DNA of 64,000 bases from NCBI GenBank assembly GCA_951217055.1, contig OX578284.1, positions 15,185,687 through 15,249,686 of the forward strand, given 5' to 3'. This DNA comes from Gerris lacustris (Eukaryota; Arthropoda; Insecta; Hemiptera; Gerridae). Below are positions 46,330 through 57,671 of this stretch, in pieces. The notes beneath the pieces were generated by a model. It was given only the letters and a program-made list of their open reading frames with translations, was not told the DNA's origin and searched no databases. The translations under genes were made by a program, and so were the position numbers. The first letter of the stretch is position 1. Each line of letters begins with the position of its first letter.

Positions 46330-47316
46330 TTTAGAGATAGGATGTGTATACGTCAATCAAAGCGGTCATACAAAGCCAGACACTGGCACATGATGGGTCT
46401 TGTGCTTAAAAGTAATAAATGTTAAATAGGATGTGTATACATCAATCAAAGCGGTCATACAAAGCTAGACACTGGCACATGATGGGGCTTGTGCTTAAAA
46501 GTAATAAATGTTAAATAGGATGTGTATATATCAATCAAAGCGGTCATACAAAGCCAGACACTGGCACATGATGGGTCTTGTGCTTAAAAGTAATAAATGT
46601 TAAATAGGATGTGTATACATCAATCAAAGCGGTCATACAAAGCCAGACACTGGCACATGATGGGTCTTGTGCTTAAAAGTAATAAATGTTAAATAGGATG
46701 TGTATACGTCAATCAAAGCGGTCATACAAAGCCAGACACTGGCACATGATGGGTCTTGTGCTTAAAAGTAATAAATGTTAAATAGGATGTGTATACATCA
46801 ATCAAAGCGGTCATACAAAGCCAGACACTGGCACATGATGGGTCTTGTGCTTAAAAGTAATAAATGTTAAATAGGATGTGTATACGTCAATCAAAGCGGT
46901 CATACAAAGCCAGACACTGGCACATGATGAGTCTTGTCCTTAAAAGTAATAAATGTTAGACAGGATGTGTAATGTGTATACATAAATCAAAGCGGTCATA
47001 CAAAGCCAGACACTGGCACATGATGGGTCTTGTCCTTAAAAGTAATAAATGTTAGACAGGATGTGTATGCATAAATCAAAGCGGAAATACAAAGCCAGAC
47101 ACTGGCACATGATGGGTCTTGTCCTTAAAAGTAATAAATGTTAGACAGGATGTGTAATGTGTATACATAAATCAAAGCGGTCATACAAAGCCAGACACTG
47201 GCACATGATGGGTCTTGGGCTTTATAGTAATAAATGTTAGATAGGATGTGCATACATCAATTAAAGCGGTCATACAAAGCCAGAAACTGGTACAAAATGG
47301 GTCTTGTGCTTGCCTG
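46330..47316. repeat. Satellite, 89-bp unit, about 11 copies
   Basis: The landmark gttaaatagg recurs at 46421, 46510, 46599 and 46688 (89-bp steps). Each unit holds tcaatcaaagcggtcataca and gccagacactggcacatgat. Later units carry gttagacagg instead and some have an 8-bp internal duplication (gtgtaatgtgtata). The last units are diverged. The word gccagacactggc is itself an imperfect palindrome. Confidence 0.95.
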
Positions 47317-47700
47317 GCTTTGCATGACTTGAACCCCGCGCCGTCCTTATGAGTTCTTATATTTAATTCACGTCATCTTATTTTTCGGTACTGATGACTG
47401 ATGATGGCCTAATAGAGGCCGAAGCTACTTTGATTAATATATACATCATTTTACGTGGATGGACGTTTCCTTCTACCTGAAAAAAAATGTTTATCAGAAC
47501 TCACAACATGTTTAAAACGTCTTACGTAATGACTAATTAGTAATCTAAATTAACTTGGTAAACTTAATTTAAGAAAATAATCGGTAATTCAAACTAAAAC
47601 TATTCTTTCCCTTCTTTTTACGGCAAGAATGCATTTTAATTTGTCTTCTTTAATCAATATGTCCAAATCCTAATCAATAGCCTTACCACTCACTAATTTT
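47317..47700. other. Satellite-flanking sequence, possible SINE tail
   Basis: Just after the satellite are ccccgcgccgtcc and gatgatggcctaatagaggc, then cgaagctactttgatta. The latter resembles a word often found near the 3' end of insect retroposons. No boundary was established. Confidence 0.3.
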
Positions 47701-47954
47701 GTTTCTGATCTTACCGAAGTCAATTGAAGCTATGATATCGTTTTTAAGAATGAACATTTTATAAGTCACCGAATCCACAAATGTCAAGACTCCAGACATT
47801 ATTCCGTTTCAGACACCAAGGAACAAATATGGTCCTTTATCTGTCTATCGGTTTGACCACAAATTTTGTGAACCAAACATATCTTAAAATTTTCTCGTCT
47901 AGTTTTAATGAAATTTAGTTATTAGGTTATAATCAGCCAATTGTTGGTCTCATT
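47701..47954 (+). repeat. Family-A fragment, hairpin-side, diverged
   Basis: cttaccgaagtcaattgaag (degenerate hairpin), tccgtttcagacaccaagga, gtgaaccaaacatatctta and ttattaggttataatcagcc. The far terminus is absent. Confidence 0.55.
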
Positions 47955-48533
47955 AATTATTAAGATAATTCATTAAATACAAGTTAAAGAATAAATGTAT
48001 ACATATTAGTATTAGAGAATTTAAAATTCCATATATGTGGATAAATTTTATAGAACAGTACTCAGATCTTTTTCTAAAATTTATGTTGCATAGATGTAGA
48101 TATATAAATTTTCTTTTCGACTTTTGCTTTCCTAAAAAAAAAAAAAGAAATTGGGTAAAGTGAAATATTATCTAGATTGGAAGGTGATTGAGTTTCCATC
48201 TCTCTGGTCCCCAATCTTCTATCATATCTAGCTCAAACGTCAAAATAAAAACCAGATCTTCAAACTTTGATATCCAATAATCTGATGAACTTGAAATATA
48301 CCAACCATATCTCATATCAATATTGGATAAAAAAACTTTTAGTTGATGGATCGACTTCAAAGAAATAAAACCAACTTTTAAAACAGTAAGAGAAATGCAT
48401 GAAACCTTAATAATGGAAATAAACCTTATAGTTCAGAAGATAATAATAATATCATTATTTCTCAAAAACGGTTCTGATCATTTTGATATCATTTAAATGT
48501 TTTTTTTATTTAATACCAATCAAGTAGTCCAGG

Positions 48534-48779
48534 AGATAGCGTGCAAAAAAGTGTCTGTCTAGCATCAAGTTAGAATTTCGTATATAAGTATATCTTTTAG
48601 TGCTTTGAATATGTGGTCGGCAAAGTTCGTCTGCGGGATATAGTTTGGAAATAGGCATTTAAACAAAAACCAGGCAGATAAACTTAGCCGACCACATATT
48701 CTTAAAAGGCACCAAAAGATTTACTTATACACAAAATTCTAGCTTGATGTTAGTCAAACACTTTTTTGCATGCAATCTC
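48534..48779. repeat. Fold-back element, about 110-bp arms
   Basis: gagatagcgtgcaaaaaagt, tctagcatcaagttagaatt, and aatatgtggtcggcaaagtt on the left are mirrored by aacttagccgaccacatatt, aattctagcttgatgttagt and cttttttgcatgcaatctc on the right, with imperfect pairing and a loop of about 40 bp. No ORF. Confidence 0.85.
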
Positions 48780-48789
48780 TTATTATCTA

Positions 48790-49985
48790 TGTATTTTATT
48801 TTATAGTTTAATCATTTATTTAAAGTTAATGCTTATATAGCATTAACTAGTATGTCGCATACCACTTTAAAGCTCTTTCCAGGTACATTAAGCTTATGTA
48901 AGTTTTTACCCCAAATATGTTTTTCTGGTAGCTAAATGAATAACATGCTAAAATATATGGCGGATTTAAGACCCATTCCATTTAAATATCAAATTATATT
49001 CTTATAAATTAATCTATAAATTTATATTCTTACTAAAAAAATAAACGTTTGCTCACTCAATGAGATACTCTATGCATAAAATCGAGCTTTTTTTACATCT
49101 CCAATCTAGATGCCCTTAAGTCCCATCTCCGTAAATTCCAAATCCGTGAATGAAATTTTCCGGTGGCTTTAACTCTTGGAAAAATACCCCTAGCTTCGTT
49201 TTTCATCACCATAAAAAAGCACAGATTTCCATAGGAAAATGGGAAACGCCATTTTCCATTTCAGAGAACCTTGCCTTTAGTTTATTGCATAGTATATTCA
49301 GATCATCCTGTTTTTTAAAGAAGAGATTTAGACGACTTTGAAAAACAGTCTGGCATTCCTTACTTTTTTTTCTTAAATGATGTTATAATTTAGTTGGTCA
49401 TTTAAATTTATAGCCATTATTTAGATTTTTGTAAAAGTAAAATTATTTAAAATGTCATTAGATAAATTTATTTATGATTTTTTTACTTAATTAGGTGACT
49501 AATATAAAAAAAAGTAATTAATTAACTGTAATTTAAGCAACATATTTCAAAATCAACTTCAAATTACATAAGTATGAAATGTTTTTGTTTTTTAAATAAA
49601 ATTAAAATTTGTAATATTATAATACCTTTTAAGTTGAGAAGTTTTAGAAAATTTAATAAATTAATGGAAAATTTTAATTTTGGGAAGTGTAGGAGTAGAG
49701 GGTTGGTAAGCTTTTGTGTCCGAACCATTTCACTTTATACCTTTAACTTAGACCAAAATACCACAACCACAAAAAAGGGAATTACAGAAAAATGTTGAAT
49801 AGAAATTATTATTAAAATTGAAAAAATAAACCGAGTATATATTGCATTTGTTACATAATATGTGTTTGTGGCTTATTTATTGCAATAAATATTAGTGCTC
49901 TTACTTAGTTTCATTTTTTAATTGACCATGATTTCATTTTTTATAACCTGTACCTGGTCAACCTTTCTTACATCGTATTCATATT
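48790..49985. other. AT-rich non-coding, no feature recognised
   Basis: Frames at 49150-49341 and 49574-49798 are AT-driven and unrecognised. Confidence 0.4.
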
Positions 49986-50039
49986 TACAACACAGTGGTC
50001 TGTTTGAAACTGAATATACATGACACAATAGATTTGATC

Positions 50040-50480
50040 CAACTAAGCAGTTAACGTCCGTGGTATCGTCACGGGCATGCGCAATGGATAATCCGTTCTA
50101 ACCCGACTTGTGACAGTGTTTCATACCGTCCCAAACTGTTCCAATCCGGGGAGGGATCGTTTGCGAACGGTTTACTTTACGGTTTAAACGCTCCTCTCAC
50201 AATACTAAGTACTGGTTTGTATGACATGCGCAGTTACGTCAATCGTCACTCATGTCAACAGGAAGGTTCCCTAACTGTTAGGTTTCCTTAAAAGTTTTTA
50301 ATTCTTTGCAATTATAGTCCTAGACCCGTTCCAACCTGACATGATTTTATAGCAGTACAATGTGAGCGCATGCGTATAAAACCTGTTCTAAACTATTCCC
50401 GAACGATCCGCGGGACGATACAAAGAACGGTACAAATAAGGGGGTTGGAACAAACCTAATAACAACTTTTTGGTCGACCT
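50040..50480. promoter_or_regulatory. GC-richer island with NRF-1-like words
   Basis: Base composition rises against AT-rich flanks. The words gggcatgcgcaatgg (50072), gacatgcgcagttacg (50223) and gagcgcatgcgtat (50364) approach the NRF-1/Ewg consensus, each with one or two mismatches. Repeated cgttcyaaccygac-type words are also present. It could be a promoter, but no initiation codon, ORF or transcript evidence ties it to a gene. An unknown MITE is an alternative. Confidence 0.25.
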
Positions 50481-50567
50481 TTAAGTTAATGTTTCGATAT
50501 CTCCGCCTTATTCCGCCAACCTTACACGGATTTTCGCGTCCCTTTCTAAGTGAACCGCTCCAATCAA

Positions 50568-51059
50568 AGCGGGCCACGCACACACTTAAAGTTAAAATGC
50601 AGATATTGATTTATCAGTCCACAAAGATCGCCTACACACTCGTCAGTTTCCTTAAGATCGCGCACTGCAGTTGGAGGTGGGTATTAGGTGTGTGAAAGGT
50701 AGAGGTGAGGATCAAATGGAAGAAGGGGTGATAGACCTAGGTCACCCCTATACTTCCTTAAATTATAATATTAAATTGAAATATTCCTTAAAGACTGAAT
50801 TATCTTCTTTTGTTTTCTTCTCTCAGTTGGACTGAAGGCGAAAATTTGTTTGCTTTGTTAAATAATTCTAAACGGACGACGGTCATCGCCCCGCAGGCAT
50901 TAGTCGCACTGTATATGGCATATACTGGCACAGATAAGTAGTTCTTCACTACTGCCTCCAGGCAGTCAACGGTTTACTGTATGGTACTCTGAGATTTTGG
51001 TATTACGTTAATCGTATAAGACAACGGCCTGCAGTTAAACTGTAAATGTGTGGGCCGAT
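50568..51059. mobile_element. Harbinger-like element D copy 2, unsplit
   Basis: The left end is agcgggccac and the inverse of the right end is atcggcccacacatttacag. It shares cacactcgtcagttt, ccttaagat, gactgaaggc and cggcctgcagttaaactgta with copy 1. The position of the hAT insertion in copy 1 is uninterrupted here (ttaatcgtataagacaacgg). Terminal duplication is not clear, probably from divergence. Confidence 0.7.
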
Positions 51060-51945
51060 TAGTGAGCCTTATAACAAATTATATCTTATCTTTAGTATCT
51101 AAAAAATGCATACCATAAGCTATATTTCTTCCTACTATTTATTAATAGCACAAATCTATCCTGGATACAATTTATTTGGATACTACTGGATCCACTTATT
51201 CCACAAGCCTAACGCTTGGCTAGTTTCTGATTGCCATATTATTTGACAAAAAATGGCAATCAATTTTCATTCCTTGTTTATACTCTTATCATCTGTTTAG
51301 TCATCTTATGCATCACTATCTACTTTCGGTATTTATCTCTCACTTTTTCCATATTTATTTAAGCATGAATTATTATTTTTTAGCGTGTCATGCCCTGAAG
51401 CCAAGCGAGAAGATTGTTTAAAAGATCACAGAACATGAAAAACTATTTCCAGACCCTCTACACTTTCAGGTAGAAAGTAGATGCGATTAAAAAAAGTAAT
51501 TTAAGTATTTTCATATTGTGACGTAGAAAAATGGAACGAGTTTAGAATTAATCAGGTTTAGCACTATATTAAAGTCATGTTTTAAATTATTTAAAGCCAT
51601 TAATTTAACAAACTCTGTTTTAATCTTCCCTACACCCACTGAATTAACAAAATATACTTCATCAAATATCCCACGTGTTTATTCACGCTGATTAACACTT
51701 TAATCCTGTTTTGACATCTAATCTGGTTTGCAGCAATGAGAGAACAATTCATTATTCACGAAATGTTAAGCCTATTGTACGAGTATTAGCTTTTTAATTA
51801 TCTTTTTGTTTGCCAGATTTATACTGACGAACAATGGCTAAGTGTAATTTTAAAATGTTTGTAAACTATGGTATTTTAGGGGAGTTTCTGTTAAATGATA
51901 ATTTGAACAAATTTGACCAATTTATACTATTTGTTCAGTTATAAA
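51060..51945. other. AT-rich non-coding, no feature recognised
   Basis: No supported feature. Confidence 0.45.
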
Positions 51946-51949
51946 CAGG

Positions 51950-52151
51950 TTGGTTTTCCGGTGAAATCCGCGTCACGAAGGGGATGAAGTCCGACGTTTC
52001 GCTTCCACTGCTGGAAGCAGCATCTTCAGGGGGATGGTGCATCGTGGTGTTGACTCGAAGCAAACGCAGGATATACGCGCGTGGTTGCTTCGAGTGCGTG
52101 GTTACGTCGGACTTCATCCCCTACGTGACGCGGATTTCAACGGAAAACCAA
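51950..52151. repeat. 202-bp inverted repeat with about 50-bp arms
   Basis: ttggttttccggtgaaatcc, gcgtcacgaaggggatgaag, tccgacgt at the left are mirrored by acgtcggacttcatccccta, cgtgacgcggatttcaacgg, aaaaccaa at the right. The minus strand between reads DAASSSGSETSDFIPFVTRI, close to a sequence common at LINE 3' ends, so it may be two LINE tails fused tail to tail rather than a MITE. Confidence 0.8.
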
Positions 52152-52381
52152 GCTGTTTATTACAAGTCTACCCACGGAAGTCTACGAACCAAGTTATTGA
52201 ATACCCTAGTTTATCCCTAATTATAGTTGACAGGCCTAAATCTGCCAATTGTATGATGCGCCAGTATTTATTATTAAGTCGATTAACGTGCTCTCTTGGT
52301 ATTTTCCAATTCTTATACCTCTATCTCCCAAGTATTTTGTCTACACATGAATCAGTATTATATATTATATACGTAAGACGG

Positions 52382-52654
52382 TCCTTCTTTAGATAGTTAT
52401 TCCTCTTTAAAAAAAAAAATAATAATAATTAGAAATGAAAAAGTAAATACCTATTACGACAAAGGGATGTTTAGTCTAATGTACTTTGGGACAAAGGAAT
52501 ATCATACTTCTGTTTTTCCAAGGGGAATAGCAGTCTAAAGAAGAATATTTCGTGCATTCTAAAGCATACATACACAGAATGAAGGTGTTTTCCAAAGAAT
52601 ACGCCTTTTAAGATCTGTTTTATATAAGGGGAGTGACAATCTACAGAAGTGTAG
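52382..52654. repeat. Element G copy 3, diverged
   Basis: cttctttagatagttattcc, agtctaatgtactttggga and gcagtctaaagaagaa match G in inverse orientation. A second G-like end (aaggggagtgacaatctac) closes the block. Confidence 0.6.
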
Positions 52655-53250
52655 ACAACAGAATCAGGTGGCCCTCTCCTGATTCTAACATTTAATTTTT
52701 TTTTCTGAAATATAAAAGTCTTTGAATAATAATAATAAAATAACCAAAAGTTTATTATTGTTCTATTATCAAGGTATTTATTAAAGTTGATTTTTCTTTT
52801 TAAATGTTCCTTTTTTTAAAAAGAAAACTTTTTTTTGCAAAATAAATTTCTTTTAGTTAAAGAACATTTAAAAAAAACTCTATTTTCCATTTTCATTCCC
52901 AAGATAAAGGAGAAAATTAAATAATAAACTTTTTTTTTTAACAAGTTTGAATAATGGAGTGAATAGAGTAGAGGAAGAGTTTTTTTTTTTTTAAAGTTTT
53001 TTTTTGTATTTTTATTTTGACGGGAGTGAAGAGAGGTTGCCGGCTGAGATGAAGTTTAAAGCGTAAAGTTTTTAGAACTAAGTCTTCTTCTTCTCTCAGA
53101 TGTTGTGAGCGAAGTATGGTAAGCTTCCCACGGTTTAAAACCTGGGTAAACAAAACTAAGACTCTCCATGTATTGCCTTTCGTCGCTTAAATAAAAAACT
53201 TAGGATTGATTTATTTATTTACAAATTATTGATCAAAATTTAAAAAAATA
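52655..53250. other. AT-rich non-coding with T runs
   Basis: No gene recognised; the minus-strand frame at 52938-53153 has no domain. Confidence 0.4.
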
Positions 53251-53736
53251 GTATATTATGTTACTAGGCTGTGAAGTGAGTTTTTTCTTTACCGCGGCAA
53301 TTACATTTACTGTCGAGCGAAGCGAGACAGTAAATATTGCAAAGGTAAAGAAAAAAACACTTCACAGTCGTGTAGCATATGCTATTTTTTCCGTGGTATA
53401 GCGGACAATGAAAAAATATTAAATATTAATCAATAATCAATATAATAATAATAAAATACTTAAGATTTAAAAAAAATATAAACCTTAAAAAGAGGTTACA
53501 CTATAACAAAAGATAAATAAAACGCATTGACATCTAGCGGATTTTAAGCGTACTAACAAGCATATCTACAAAGATTGCAGCGCTAAAACGGAAGTTTTGA
53601 TAACTACCAGCACGAAAGAAAAAGTTTTTTTACGTCTTAGGACGTAAAAATGTTTTTCTTTCGTGCTGGTAGTAATGAAAAGATTAATTTTAGCTATGTT
53701 TTTTAGGCTCTAAAGTTACTATTTCACAGCCTACCA
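53251..53736 (+). mobile_element. Element E copy 1, two strong hairpins
   Basis: A hairpin at 53269-53367 (ctgtgaagtgagttttttct and its inverse) has a loop containing gagcgaagcgag. A second hairpin at about 53605-53672 (ctaccagcacgaaagaaaaa and inverse, with tacgtc-ttag-gacgta at the centre) follows. Outer ends are ggctgtgaag and ttcacagcc, inverted to each other. Shared interior landmarks are aaaacgcattgacatctagc and aaagattgcagcgctaaaa. No ORF. Confidence 0.8.
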
Positions 53737-53907
53737 CCGAACAAAAACTTTTATAAAAATGTTTCGAAACATGTCGTGGGACATTGTTTCAAATTAATTT
53801 ATCTCAATAAGTCTTAACTAGCAGCAGTTACTTCAATATGCACATTTCTCGTGATAGACCAGATAGAAAAGATATTAAGGAAAATGAGAAGATGGTGATG
53901 AAATAGT

Positions 53908-54312
53908 ACATTACGCGTCGAGTGTGGAAAGTAGCATTTTCTATGGGAGTGCGGAGTTTGCACCCGAGCGACAGCGAGGGTAGTAAAACCACCCGAGCAA
54001 AGCAAAATGCAGTTTTCGTACGATTCGCATACCGTACTTCATCTACGATTTTTGGATTTTAATAATAAATACAGAAAATCCTAATTTTCTTCATAATTAC
54101 TTAGATCACTTATCACTTAAAACTTGATAAAAACATAGTTATTTTAATTAAACGAACAGAAAATTAGTTTTGTTAAATGTAAACACGCTAATCGTGCGAT
54201 AAGGTGAAGAATTCTGAAACGCGCATGCGCAATGAATACAACTACGAAAAGAATCACTTTCTACGCTTCTAAACAGAGGTATATTGTTTATATTTCGTAT
54301 CAATCGTAGATA
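53908..54312 (+). mobile_element. Element F copy 2
   Basis: acattacgcgtcgagtgtgg, gagcgacagcgagggtagta, taataaatacagaaaatcc, aatcgtgcgataaggtgaag, and gaaaagaatcactttctacg, ending at caatcgtagataaaa. It carries cgcgcatgcgca at 54220-54231, a perfect match to the NRF-1/Ewg consensus. No ORF; frames reported across it are artefacts. Confidence 0.75.
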
Positions 54313-54919
54313 AAAAAAAACTTTTAGGGGTGAAGCTGGAAGACGGCTTGAGTTTTCGAAATTTCTTATGAGAATGTCCAAAAATTATTTTGAAATTATC
54401 TTCCAAAAAATAGTAATAAAAAATTTGAAAAGAAATTAGTAATTTCAGACAAATGATTTTTCCTGATAACCGTCTTGTTGACACTATTTAAATTATTTGA
54501 ATGGCTAACACTTGTTTTGGAGCGGTTGACTTGTGTATGGATAGTTCTAATCTCCACACCAACATAGTTGACCACACTTGCAATGTTGGGCAACATTGTA
54601 TCGTGTATTCAATTTCGGCGGAAAACCAGAAGCCGGTCTCGGAACTGTTCGAAACATGCCCGATAAAATTCAACTTTGTGTTTGAACATTTCCGAAACAT
54701 GTATAAACTGTTTCTATAAAATGTTTCGCAACTAAGTTCCTCAATGTGTTCCAGGCTACCCTTGTAGTTCTCACTGTTCCATCCCAGATAATATGTAGCT
54801 CCTGGATGTTTCACGACTTTATTTTTAATCAATTCAAACCGGCTATGAACCTATAATATAGAATGAAATGTGTTCGATTTATATAATTACGATTCTATCA
54901 CTAGAAAATCTTTAAATAC
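54313..54919. other. Non-coding spacer between the F copies
   Basis: Several overlapping short frames on both strands (54488-54832 minus is the longest at 114 codons) have no recognisable domain. Confidence 0.3.
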
Positions 54920-55343
54920 TACATTACGCGTCTGGTGCGGAAAGTAGCATTTTGCATGCGTGTCCGGATTTTGCAACCGAGAGTAGTAAAACCAAACGAG
55001 GAAACAAAATGCAGTTCTCGCACGAGTTACGGACCGTACTTTATCTACGATTGTTGGATTTTAATAATAAATACAGAAAATCATTAAATATACATTGTTT
55101 ATCACTAAAAACTTAGCAAATTAGTTTTGTTAAATGTAAACAAACACACAAATCGTGCGATAAGGTGAAGAATTCTTCTCTTCATCCACCCTAGGGCAGA
55201 AACAAAGAAGAATTCTTCACCTTATCGTACGATTATGAAACGCGCATGCACAATGAACACAGTTACACTTTCTGAAAAGAATCACTTTCTACGCATCTAA
55301 ACAGAGATAAAATGTATATATTTCGTATCAATCGTAGATAAAA
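54920..55343 (+). mobile_element. Element F copy 3
   Basis: Same order of blocks as copy 2, with an added hairpin (gaagaattcttc ... gaagaattcttc) at about 55167-55220 that copy 1 also keeps in diverged form. Its NRF-1-like site is mutated by one base (cgcgcatgcaca). Confidence 0.75.
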
Positions 55344-55367
55344 GAGTTTTCAAGTCTTAGAACATAG

Positions 55368-55638
55368 TATACTATGTTATTAGGCGCATTATGTAAATAA
55401 AACGCATTGACATCTAGCGGTTTTTAATCGTACTAACTACAAAGATTGCAGCGCTAAAAACGGAAGTTTTGATAACTACCAGCAGGAAAGAAAAAATTGT
55501 TTACGTCCTAGGACTAAAAAAAGTTTCTTTACAGCAAGGAGTAATGAAAAGATTTTTTAAGTCCACGTAATGAAAAAATGGATTTTAGCTATGTTTTTTA
55601 AGCTTTAAAGTTACTATTTCACAGCCTACCACGGAAAA
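55368..55638 (+). mobile_element. Element E copy 2, internally deleted
   Basis: gtatactatgttattaggc, aaaacgcattgacatctagc, ttgataactaccagcaggaa and tactatttcacagcctacca. The large first hairpin of copy 1 is missing. Confidence 0.7.
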
Positions 55639-55734
55639 AAGACATTATTTTAAAAATTAACTTTATTTTGATTCGGGTAGTCATAAATACATGTCAGCGC
55701 AGACAACACTACAGAGAACAGGCAAATACTTTTT

Positions 55735-55785
55735 TTAAAAAAACATTTTTTGAACTCAGGGGATCTCAAAACGTGTAAATATAAT
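55735..55785 (-). repeat. Element C scrap
   Basis: Matches the acgttttgaggtccc...tgagttc block of element C on the minus strand. Only about 50 bp. Confidence 0.5.
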
Positions 55786-57000
55786 TATGTATAAACCTTA
55801 TAATTTACATACGCAACATTCCGCATAAGAAAAAATGAAAAACAATTACGACAATGGGTTTTTCATGTTTCACACATAATTTAACATTATAACTTTTGCT
55901 CCAAAGTAACCATATTTTAAAACAAAACAAAAAGTAAAGTTCACTTAACAGACACACTAAAAGGGAAGTGAATTTCTAATGAAGATACACTTATGTGAGT
56001 TACTCAACTGAGATCAAAATCGCATCTTTTTTGGGTTACATACATTATTTTAGCGCATAAACTTTACTAACTTTTAAGCTGAACGAAATTATGACTGGCA
56101 ATTATTTTTTTCCAAACTCATAATATGTTGTAAGCAAAAAAAAAAAAAATATATATATCGTATGTAATTATGATTTTGTTATTGCAAGATAATGAACTTC
56201 AACTTTTATAGAAAACTTTTTTTTAGATTCTAACCTCTTTACTAATACTATAGATACAACAAAAATTGGTTTATTCTTTAAAATAAAGACTGCCCATTAC
56301 ATAGCTTTATCCCATCCTGTATGAAGATTTTAAGATTTTACAAGCCATTATTGCCTGATTTATTTAATTGTTTCCCCCGTTTTTAGGGTTTCGAGGTCAT
56401 CCTAGAAACTTTATGCGGTGGTCCAATGATATTTCCGGGAGTTGATAAAAAAAAGTCAAATTTTAGGGGGCCGTAACTATTGTAACCCAAAATATTTATT
56501 TTTCGAAAATATGAAGTTTCATTTTAAAGGTATTAAAATTTGGTTCACAAATGTATATCGCGTTTCCAAAATGGCGGCAATTTTACCCCTAAAAGAACCA
56601 AATAAGTGCATACCTAAGATACTAAAGGATAATAATTATGCACACATTGCTTCCTAAAGGGCAATTTTTATACATATTTTAGTTTTTTAAAAGAATGTAA
56701 AAAACTATGTTCTATTTATGACCGAAGAACCCCTTTTAGTAACTTGCTGGCAGGTACTTAACGGGATTTTTTTTAATATGTCAAAATTGTTTTGATTTTT
56801 TACATGAATTAAAGTATCAATTAAGCAAAAGTTAAAGAGGGTAGAAGAGAAAATATTCTTAATAAAGTACTATTTGTTCTATAAGCAGCAATCATTTATC
56901 TAAAAGTAATAAGTTTCTTCTTTAACTAATCTCTCTAAAAACAATCTTTTATGTTAAACTAGGATTTCCATTTTCAACCTAACTAGATTATTCCCCACGA
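55786..57000. other. Non-coding with A-type scraps
   Basis: The block near 56735 repeats that at 1500 (cttgctggcaggtactt). A frame at 56442-56657 has no domain. aaaatggcggc near 56567 recalls words at 63931-63975. Confidence 0.35.
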
Positions 57001-57485
57001 ATAGTCTGTCATTTAGTGTGGCACATAGCTTCCTCGCGTCCTATTTCATATACTTGTAATGATATTATGCTTTTATAACCTATTATTTTTAAATGTATTT
57101 AATCTCTCCCACCCCCCTTGAATTAAACTTGAAGAAGAACTTGAATTAAAGTATTAATGTAGCAAAATTTAAAGAGCGTAGACGGCTGAAATTAATCTGG
57201 GTCTATCTGCGGACTACTTTCGATAAACCATCCAAATTTCATAAAAATCAGAAGACAATAGGTGTAATTAAATGTATGTTTGAGCGCATGTTGAGGAGAA
57301 ACAAATGGGTGCAGAAGGTAAAAACTTATATGGGACCATCAATGAGACAGACAGACACGGAACTAAAAAGGTCCCTTATGTCTGAAACGAATTTGTGTCT
57401 TGAAATATTTCAAATTGGAGACAAAATATTTTCGTTGTTCAGAATGATCACATAGCTTCTTTTTCCTTCGGTAAGCATGGAAGCT
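57001..57485 (-). mobile_element. Family-A element, near-complete, diverged
   Basis: On the minus strand it ends with gtgccacactaaatgacaga (57001-57028). It starts at a degenerate hairpin (gcttccatgcttaccgaagg, 57465-57485). A short cagacagaca run and most of the interior block are present. Confidence 0.7.
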
Positions 57486-57671
57486 AAATATTATGTGGTT
57501 TCTAGTAGTTTGTCCCTTTTTCTAAACGACCCTACTGTTAGACGAGGGGACGATCCCCGTCTAGAACATTAAATATTATTTTTACTGATTGCGGAATGGG
57601 CCGCACTTATGTACTGCACCCTAGCCTTATATGGTATTTCTGATTTGGTTTCTTTTAGTTTTATCGGTTGC

